From Streptomyces celluloflavus (GTDB lineage: Bacteria > Actinomycetota > Actinomycetes > Streptomycetales > Streptomycetaceae), in NCBI GenBank assembly GCA_000720995.1, contig JOEL01000024.1:1-64000 (forward strand): a DNA stretch of 64,000 bases, written 5' to 3'. Positions 59,352 to 64,000 of this stretch are shown piece by piece (position 1 is the first letter of the stretch; every line of letters begins with the position of its first letter). The position numbers were made by a program, and so were the translations under genes. The notes below the pieces were generated by a model. The model searched no databases. It was not told where the DNA came from and was given only the letters and a program-made list of their open reading frames with translations.

Positions 59352-59659
59352 GCTGACTCCTGTGGACAGGGGACCGAACTGGTGGGAATTGGCGCAATTC
59401 GCCAGCTATGCCCGTTCCGTCGCATTCGACACCGCGGCCGCGGAGACTTCAGCCCGCTCAGCGCATTACCGGCCACCGGCGCCGGAGACGAGACAGAGTC
59501 CGAGACCGAATCGTGTCATAAGTGTCCAGTTTGCCGGACAACCAAATAAGCGGATGAAGCCTCTGTATATCTGGGGGGGTGCGATACGGCCTTGGCGGTT
59601 CACGCAGCCGCGGGCCGGGACCCCGCCACTGACAGTTGTTCTGCTTTGGAGGGATCCTC
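59352..59659. other. Divergent intergenic region
   Basis: This is the shared upstream region of the streptophobe and L,D-transpeptidase genes. The A/T-richer part at 59510-59575 (tcgtgtcataagtgtccagttt, then aaataagcgg) is the likely promoter zone. No operator was identified. Confidence 0.35.
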
Positions 59660-60838
59660 GTGCACGCCGGACCACGCCGTCACCCCGCCCGGTTGATACC
59701 TGCCCTGATAGCGACGGCCACCGTGCTGACCGCCTGCGGTGGCGGAGGCGGCTCGACGCAGGCGGCCGACAAGCCGGAGACCAAGGTGACCGTCGCCCCG
59801 GCCGGAGGCGGCGCGGCGGCGAAGCTCGGCTCCGACATATCCGTACGCGCCGACGGCGGGAAGCTCACCTCGGTCGAGGTCAAGGACGACAAGGGCGCCA
59901 AGGTCGACGGCCAGCTGGCCGGTGACGGCGCGTCATGGAAGTCGGACGGCAAGGTCAAGCCGAAGACCACGTACACCGTGCAGGCGAAGGCCAAGTCGAC
60001 GGGCGGCAAGGAATCCTCCGCCACCTCGACCTTCACCACGGAAGCGGCCGACAAGGTCAACAAGCTCACCAACCAGCCGGGGAACGGCGACAAGGTCGGC
60101 ACGGGCATGCCGATCTCGATCCTCTTCGACAACTCCGTCGCCAAGGATCAGCGCGCCGAGATCGAGAAGGCCCTCAAGGTCACCACCCAGCCGAAGGTCG
60201 AGGGCGCCTGGGGCTGGGTCAAGGACTGGTCGGGCAAGGACCGGATCGACTGGCGCCCCAAGACCTACTGGCCGTCGGGCACGAAGGTCTCCGTCAAGGG
60301 CGGACTCTCCGGCATCAACTCGGGCAAGGGCGGCTGGTTCGCCCGCGACTACGACTTCGACTTCAGCATCGGCGTGGACCACAAGGCCGTCATCGACGTA
60401 CCGGCGCACACCCTGACCATGTACGAGAACGGCAAGCCCGTCGGCACCATCACGGGCTCCGCGGGCTCGCCCGCCGACCCCACCCGCGGCGGCATCCACA
60501 CCGTACGCAGCAAGAACGCCGCGGAGACCATGAAGTCCGAGACCATCGGGTTCGGCAACCAGTGGTCGCTGGACTCGAAGTGGGTCACCCACCTCACCGC
60601 CTCGGGCACCTTCCTGCACTCCGCCCCGTGGAACCAGTCCCTCGGCGTGGTGAACAACAGCCACGGCTGCTTCGGCATGAGCACCAGCGACGCCAAGAGG
60701 ATCTACGACTTCCTGCCGATCGGCTCCACCGTCGAGGTCAAGGGCACCACCAGCACGAAGAAGACCGACGTCGGCAACGGCCTGGAGGTCTGGCAGGAGA
60801 ACTGGCAGCAGTGGCAGCAGCGCAGCGCGCTGAAGTAG
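59660..60838 (+). CDS. Lipoprotein L,D-transpeptidase with Ig-like domain
   Basis: A 392-residue exported lipoprotein. The signal peptide ends LLTAC-like (VLTAC) with lipidated Cys26. Residues about 45-240 hold two Ig-like modules (KVTVAPAGG...LTSVEVKDDKGAKVDG; KLTNQPGNGDKVGTGMPI...WRPKTYWPSGTKVSV). The YkuD domain (about 245-365) has FLHSAPW and SHGCFGMS with nucleophile Cys337, and a C-terminal extension ends in a WQQWQQ motif. It forms 3-3 or lipoprotein crosslinks in peptidoglycan, a beta-lactam-tolerant reaction except to carbapenems. The GTG at 59660 has GGAGGG 6 nt upstream. A 12-bp hairpin follows the gene. Confidence 0.92.
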   Translation: MHAGPRRHPARLIPALIATATVLTACGGGGGSTQAADKPETKVTVAPAGGGAAAKLGSDISVRADGGKLTSVEVKDDKGAKVDGQLAGDGASWKSDGKVKPKTTYTVQAKAKSTGGKESSATSTFTTEAADKVNKLTNQPGNGDKVGTGMPISILFDNSVAKDQRAEIEKALKVTTQPKVEGAWGWVKDWSGKDRIDWRPKTYWPSGTKVSVKGGLSGINSGKGGWFARDYDFDFSIGVDHKAVIDVPAHTLTMYENGKPVGTITGSAGSPADPTRGGIHTVRSKNAAETMKSETIGFGNQWSLDSKWVTHLTASGTFLHSAPWNQSLGVVNNSHGCFGMSTSDAKRIYDFLPIGSTVEVKGTTSTKKTDVGNGLEVWQENWQQWQQRSALK

Positions 60839-60902
60839 CACGGCGGTACGGCGCGGAACAGCCCGGCTGACGTAGCGCGGCACGGCACCCCACGGGGGGA
60901 CG

Positions 60903-60932
60903 GTGCGCCACAGGACGATTCCTGTGGCGCAC
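60903..60932 (+). terminator. Hairpin terminator after L,D-transpeptidase gene
   Basis: GTGCGCCACAGG-ACGATT-CCTGTGGCGCAC is a perfect 12-bp stem with a 6-nt loop, 65 nt after the stop. A short T-run is lacking. Confidence 0.75.
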
Positions 60933-61271
60933 TTGGCGTATCCGGGGCGGGTGGGGCGGGTGACTCACGTGGAGCGGCTGGCGTATCCGGTGCTCTTGGG
61001 GCGGGACGCCGCTACCGCGCACGCCCCCTGCACGTAGGCGCCCGCTCCCCCGGCCCGCTCGAACTGGCCCAGGAGGAATGAGGTCCGGCGTCATTCCGGC
61101 GGGCAGCCCCGCACAGCTGTGCCGCCTTCGCGCGGGACGGATCGAGGTGGCCGGGTCTTCTCCTGCGGCTTCACGGTCACCCGCGCCTCCGGTTCGCCGG
61201 CGCCGCGACCACGTACGCCCGGGACCGGACCGGACCCGCCGCCGGTGCGCGGCAGGTGGCGGAGCCGGACG
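60933..61271. other. Intergenic region between convergent genes
   Basis: There is no gene. GGCGTATCCGG occurs twice (about 60936 and 60980). The remainder is featureless. Confidence 0.4.
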
Positions 61272-62144
61272 TCAGGGGGCCGGGTCCGGTGCTCCCGCCG
61301 CGCGGTGTCCGGGGGCCAGTACCGGCGGGGACGTGGTGTCGGGCGGTGGCGGGAAGTCCGCGAGCACGAGTCGGACCTGTTCCGCGCAGTCGGCCCGTCC
61401 GCATTCGCAGGAGAACTCCAGGACGGCCGACCGGGCATCCCCGGGGGACCACGGGCGGGCGAAGAACCCCAGATACTGCGTCACGGTGGCCCGGTTGGCG
61501 TACCGGAGCAGCCGGGCCCGCTCCGGCGCGGTCGCGGCCACCGGGCCCGCCGCGAGGGGCGCCGCGAAGTACGCCTCGACCTCGGCGACCGTGTCGGCCA
61601 CGGTCATACCGCCGTCGATGGTCAGCGAACCGGCGCCGCACGCAGCCACCTGCGCCTCGATCTCCCGGGTCAGCAGCCGGAAGAGCTCCAACGGGCCCGG
61701 GGCCAGCTTCCGTTCCGCAAGCCGTGCCCGCTGCACCTCGGGCGTCGGCAGCAGCCACAGGGCGTGGCTGCCGGGGCCGGCGACCTCCGGTGTGACGGGG
61801 GTGCCCTCGGCGATCGTCAGTGGCGCCGCCGGCAATACCCGCAGATCGTCGACGATCATCGGCCCGCGCTCGTGGTGCAGGGACATCGCCAGCATCTCGT
61901 CCGGCGGCGCCGACCAGCGCGCCGTACCGGGCAGCGCCTCCCAGGTGATCGCGGCCCGGTTCCCGGCGGCGATGGCCCGGTCACGGTGCTCCCAGGTGTG
62001 GGCGTCCGCGTGGTACTGACGCAGTCCGTGCCGACGGGCGAGCAGCCGGGCGACGGTCGTCTTGCCCGCGCCGGGCGGCCCCCCGATCCACAGCACCGCG
62101 GGCAGCCCGCGGTCCGCCGCGCGGGCGGTTGTATCCGGGTTCAT
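61272..62144 (-). CDS. P-loop kinase-like ATPase with C-terminal CxC module
   Basis: A 290-residue protein. Walker A is GGPPGAGKTT (21-30) and a Walker B-like GPMIVDDL lies near 95. The N-terminal 190 residues resemble small-molecule kinases and zeta-toxin-type ATPases. The C-terminal segment carries SCECGRADC, a CxC-x4-C cluster able to bind zinc, then a Pro-rich tail. I cannot name the substrate. The ATG at 62144 is the first in frame with the P-loop start (LPAVLWIGGPP). It is monocistronic and convergent with the transpeptidase gene. Confidence 0.7.
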   Translation of the reverse strand: MNPDTTARAADRGLPAVLWIGGPPGAGKTTVARLLARRHGLRQYHADAHTWEHRDRAIAAGNRAAITWEALPGTARWSAPPDEMLAMSLHHERGPMIVDDLRVLPAAPLTIAEGTPVTPEVAGPGSHALWLLPTPEVQRARLAERKLAPGPLELFRLLTREIEAQVAACGAGSLTIDGGMTVADTVAEVEAYFAAPLAAGPVAATAPERARLLRYANRATVTQYLGFFARPWSPGDARSAVLEFSCECGRADCAEQVRLVLADFPPPPDTTSPPVLAPGHRAAGAPDPAP

Positions 62145-62607
62145 GTGCGGGAGTCGCGGAAGCCGCGGGGTGGACGGGACTTGTGGGGGTTCCGGGCCAT
62201 GCGAGGGTTACGGGCCGTGCGGGGGATACGGGGGTTGCAGGGGCGGCGGGGATCCGGTGGGCGAAGGGGCACCCTCGCACGATATACAGCCGGGGAAGTC
62301 ATGCGGCTGGGCGAAGACTTGCGGCCGGGGAGGCCGGGAGATACGGCTGGGGAAGCCGGCCGACCGGGAGTCGACGGACCGGAAGTCGGCGGACCGGGAG
62401 TCGCCAGCCGCCGCCCCGCTGTCCCCCGCACCGCTGTCCCCGCCCTGCTGTTCCCCGCCCCCGTCGAGCGGGCTGTGGCGTCCACAGCCGCGCTGCCAGC
62501 TGATCGACACGCCCACCGCCCACCGAGGTGATCACCGCCCATCGAAACGGTCACCACCTATCGGAGTGGGTACCACCCGTCGAAACAGTCATCGCCGCGA
62601 ACGCGGT
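62145..62607. other. Intergenic region with degenerate tandem repeats
   Basis: There is no supported gene. At 62355-62405 three copies of a GGACCGGGAGTCGGC-like 15-16-mer occur. At 62520-62590 a family of ATCACC/ATCGAAAC-type units follows. Both look like slippage products. Confidence 0.5.
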
Positions 62608-63282
62608 TCAGCGCGGGACGGAACGCGCGATGCGGAACCCTACGTCGTCGATCCGGAAGTCCGGGTGGCCGCGGCGCCGCACCGAGGCCCGGCAGCTCCA
62701 GTGCTCGTCGAACCAGCCGCCGCCCCGCAGCACCCGATAGGCGCCGTAGACCTCGGCGTCGTAGACATCCCAGCTCCACTCCCACACATTGCCCAACATG
62801 TCGTACAGGCCCCATGCGTTGGGCTGCTTGCCGCCCACGTCGTGTATCCGCTCGCGCGAGTTGTCGCGATACCAGGCGATCTCGTCGAGCCGCCCGTACC
62901 GCGCCTCGGCCGTACCGGCGCGGCAGGCGTGCTCCCACTCGGCCTCGGTCGGGAGCCGGTACCCGTCGGCGGAGGGGTCCCACTCGGCGTCCCCGGTGTC
63001 GTCCCGGCGGCGATAGGCGGGCGCCAGCCCCGCGCGCCGGGACAGGGCGTTGCAGAATCGGACCGCGTCCCACCAGGACACGCCCTCGACGGGCAGTTGG
63101 TCGCCCCGCGCGCTGCTCGGCCGCTCACCGGTGACCTCGGCGAACTGCGCCTGGGTGACCGGGAACGCCGCCAGCCGGTACGGCGCGAGATCGACCGGCC
63201 AGCTCTGCCGCGTCCGCCGGTCCGACAGCGTCACGCGTCCCGCCGGGATGGCGATCGTCCCGTCTCCTGTGTGCACGTCCAT
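62608..63282 (-). CDS. Formylglycine-generating-enzyme (SUMF1)-like protein
   Basis: A 224-residue single-domain protein. LPVEGVSWWDAVRFCNALS, YRLPTEAEWEHACRAGT, WGLYDMLGNVWEWSWD and RVLRGGGWFDEHWSCRASVRRRGHPDFRIDDVGFRIAR are the hallmarks of the FGE/SUMF1 fold. In true FGE two cysteines six apart bind copper and activate oxygen. Here the first is replaced by Asp in GGWFDEHWSC and only Cys197 remains. It is therefore likelier a lectin-like or other C-type FGE-sulfatase-domain protein than an active sulfatase activator, and no sulfatase gene lies nearby. The ATG at 63282 starts the domain. Confidence 0.85.
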   Translation of the reverse strand: MDVHTGDGTIAIPAGRVTLSDRRTRQSWPVDLAPYRLAAFPVTQAQFAEVTGERPSSARGDQLPVEGVSWWDAVRFCNALSRRAGLAPAYRRRDDTGDAEWDPSADGYRLPTEAEWEHACRAGTAEARYGRLDEIAWYRDNSRERIHDVGGKQPNAWGLYDMLGNVWEWSWDVYDAEVYGAYRVLRGGGWFDEHWSCRASVRRRGHPDFRIDDVGFRIARSVPR

Positions 63283-63705
63283 GGGAAACAGAGCGTAATG
63301 GCGGCGCGGCCCGGATATACCGGGAGAAAACCGCCATTGGGTGATCTTGCGGCTGATCGCCCTGCCCGGACTTCATCCGTTCTTCACACTCGGACGGGAC
63401 GACGTCCCGTCCCCCTGCTCACCGCGGCACATCCCGCCGGACGTCATCGCCGAACGTCACCACTGAACGTCACCACCGGGCGCGGCCTCGATGCGCGGAC
63501 CGCCCGTCGGTCCGCCTTCACCTGGCCGAAGATCGCCGAGACCGTCACGACCGGCCACCCACGCGAGGTGCGTCCCAGCGCCCCCAGTACTCGCTTCCCC
63601 ACGCGTCCCGAGCACCGCCCCTGCCGCACTCCCGCACCCGAGCCCTGCGCCATCGCCATCGACGCCACCGCCATCGACGCCATCAGCGTCCGGCATCATG
63701 CTCCG
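63283..63705. other. Intergenic region before right-edge gene
   Basis: No gene was supported. A short repeat (ATCGACGCCACCGCC) lies at 63655-63685. Confidence 0.35.
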
Positions 63706-64000
63706 ATGACCTCCCCGATACCTCCCGTGGTACCCGCCGGCCGGATGAGCCGCGACGCACAACCCGTGTTCCCGGCGGCCGGCGGCCGGCAACTGCGCCC
63801 GTGGCGGGCGGCGGACGCCGAGGCGCTCGCCGAAGCCACGCGCGATCCGGAGATCCAGCAGTGGAACCGTCCCGGGCAGCTGACGCCGGACGCCGCGCGA
63901 GCACGGATCGCAAGCTGGCGGGAACGCTGGGCGAGCGAGCAGTCGGCACTCTGGGCGCTCGCCGGACCCGGCGAGGGCCCGGCCCTGGGCCTGATCGGGG
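63706..64000 (+). CDS. GNAT-family acetyltransferase, N-terminal part (cut by window edge)
   Basis: The first 98 residues of a RimJ/RimL-like N-acetyltransferase. After a Pro-rich start, GGRQLRPWRAADAEALAEATRDPEIQQWN is the usual opening, then TPDAARARIASWRERWASEQSALWALAG, and the beta-strand GLIG begins at the edge. The acetyl-CoA loop lies beyond the window. An ATG at 63706 is taken; one 13 codons later (MSRDAQPVF) is nearly as good, and neither has a clear ribosome site. Confidence 0.75.
   Translation, partial: MTSPIPPVVPAGRMSRDAQPVFPAAGGRQLRPWRAADAEALAEATRDPEIQQWNRPGQLTPDAARARIASWRERWASEQSALWALAGPGEGPALGLIG

Noticed and set aside
57634-59397. In-frame N-terminal extension of lsr2 by almost 590 codons
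   Set aside because: Lsr2 begins at the conserved MAQKV. The extension is the shadow of the streptophobe gene and intergenic DNA, read in a different frame.

Overview
The window is high-G+C DNA with Streptomyces-like codon usage, GTG/TTG starts and actinobacterial signature families: Lsr2, a streptophobe-type membrane protein, a DUF2637 protein, an FCD-type GntR regulator, a SigJ-like ECF factor with a SnoaL-like tail, and Tat-exported enzymes. It reads as accessory or near-arm sequence of a Streptomyces chromosome. Transposase remnants, a broken peptidase gene and long gene-poor stretches occupy the first 20 kb, and conserved housekeeping-type genes return on the right.

Layout. 0.3-10.2 kb: a DUF6225-type protein, an MBL-fold hydrolase, a Tat-exported purple-acid-phosphatase-like enzyme, a methyltransferase, a frameshifted M1 aminopeptidase remnant, a secreted trypsin-like protease, an IS fragment and a GT39-like membrane glycosyltransferase. 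11.1-16.2 kb: an amidase, an MFS exporter and an FCD/GntR regulator tied together by one 13-bp motif in front of all three; the amidase also has an iron-box-like sequence. 16.7-18.2 kb: a secreted protein of unknown function with lower G+C. 18.3-19.4 kb: transposase debris. 19.4-24.7 kb: a beta-lactam-related locus with a LysR regulator, a class-A-type serine beta-lactamase-like enzyme and two class B penicillin-binding proteins, one with KPG in place of KTG. 25.2-28.0 kb: a PLP dehydratase and a SigJ-like sigma factor coupled to an SRPBCC protein.

28.2-41.2 kb, possibly with the divergent methyltransferase ending at 42.7 kb, is the most interesting part: a compact run of about twelve minus-strand genes with 4-nt ATGA overlaps that contains no PKS or NRPS. 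It encodes an MFS exporter, a 6PGDH/HIBADH-type dehydrogenase, a FemAB-like and a CelD/BcsL-like GNAT transferase, two DegT-family PLP proteins, a P-loop kinase fused to a histidine phosphatase, a glycosyltransferase resembling cytosylglucuronate synthases, a LOG-family nucleotide phosphoribohydrolase, a 79-residue unknown, a GT-A-like DUF6271-type glycosyltransferase and a class II asparagine-synthetase-like amidotransferase. I infer a nucleoside or aminouronamide natural product of the broad gougerotin/ningnanmycin/blasticidin kind. In that reading the base is freed by LOG and N-glycosylated, the sugar is oxidised, transaminated and amidated, and acyl or aminoacyl groups are added. The kinase-phosphatase fusion and the second glycosyltransferase would be extra steps I cannot place.

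43-64 kb: a DUF2637 protein, an anti-sigma-type ATPase, a pyruvate oxidase/dehydrogenase, a PP2C-like protein, a large S8 protease with a divergent TrmB/LuxR-type regulator, a DUF456 protein, RsgA with a possible 23-residue upstream peptide, a Clp-N/HTH protein with twin operators over what looks like a leaderless promoter, lsr2 with a clear terminator, a streptophobe-type protein, a lipoprotein L,D-transpeptidase, a P-loop kinase-like protein, a formylglycine-generating-enzyme-like protein lacking one key cysteine, and a GNAT gene cut by the window edge.
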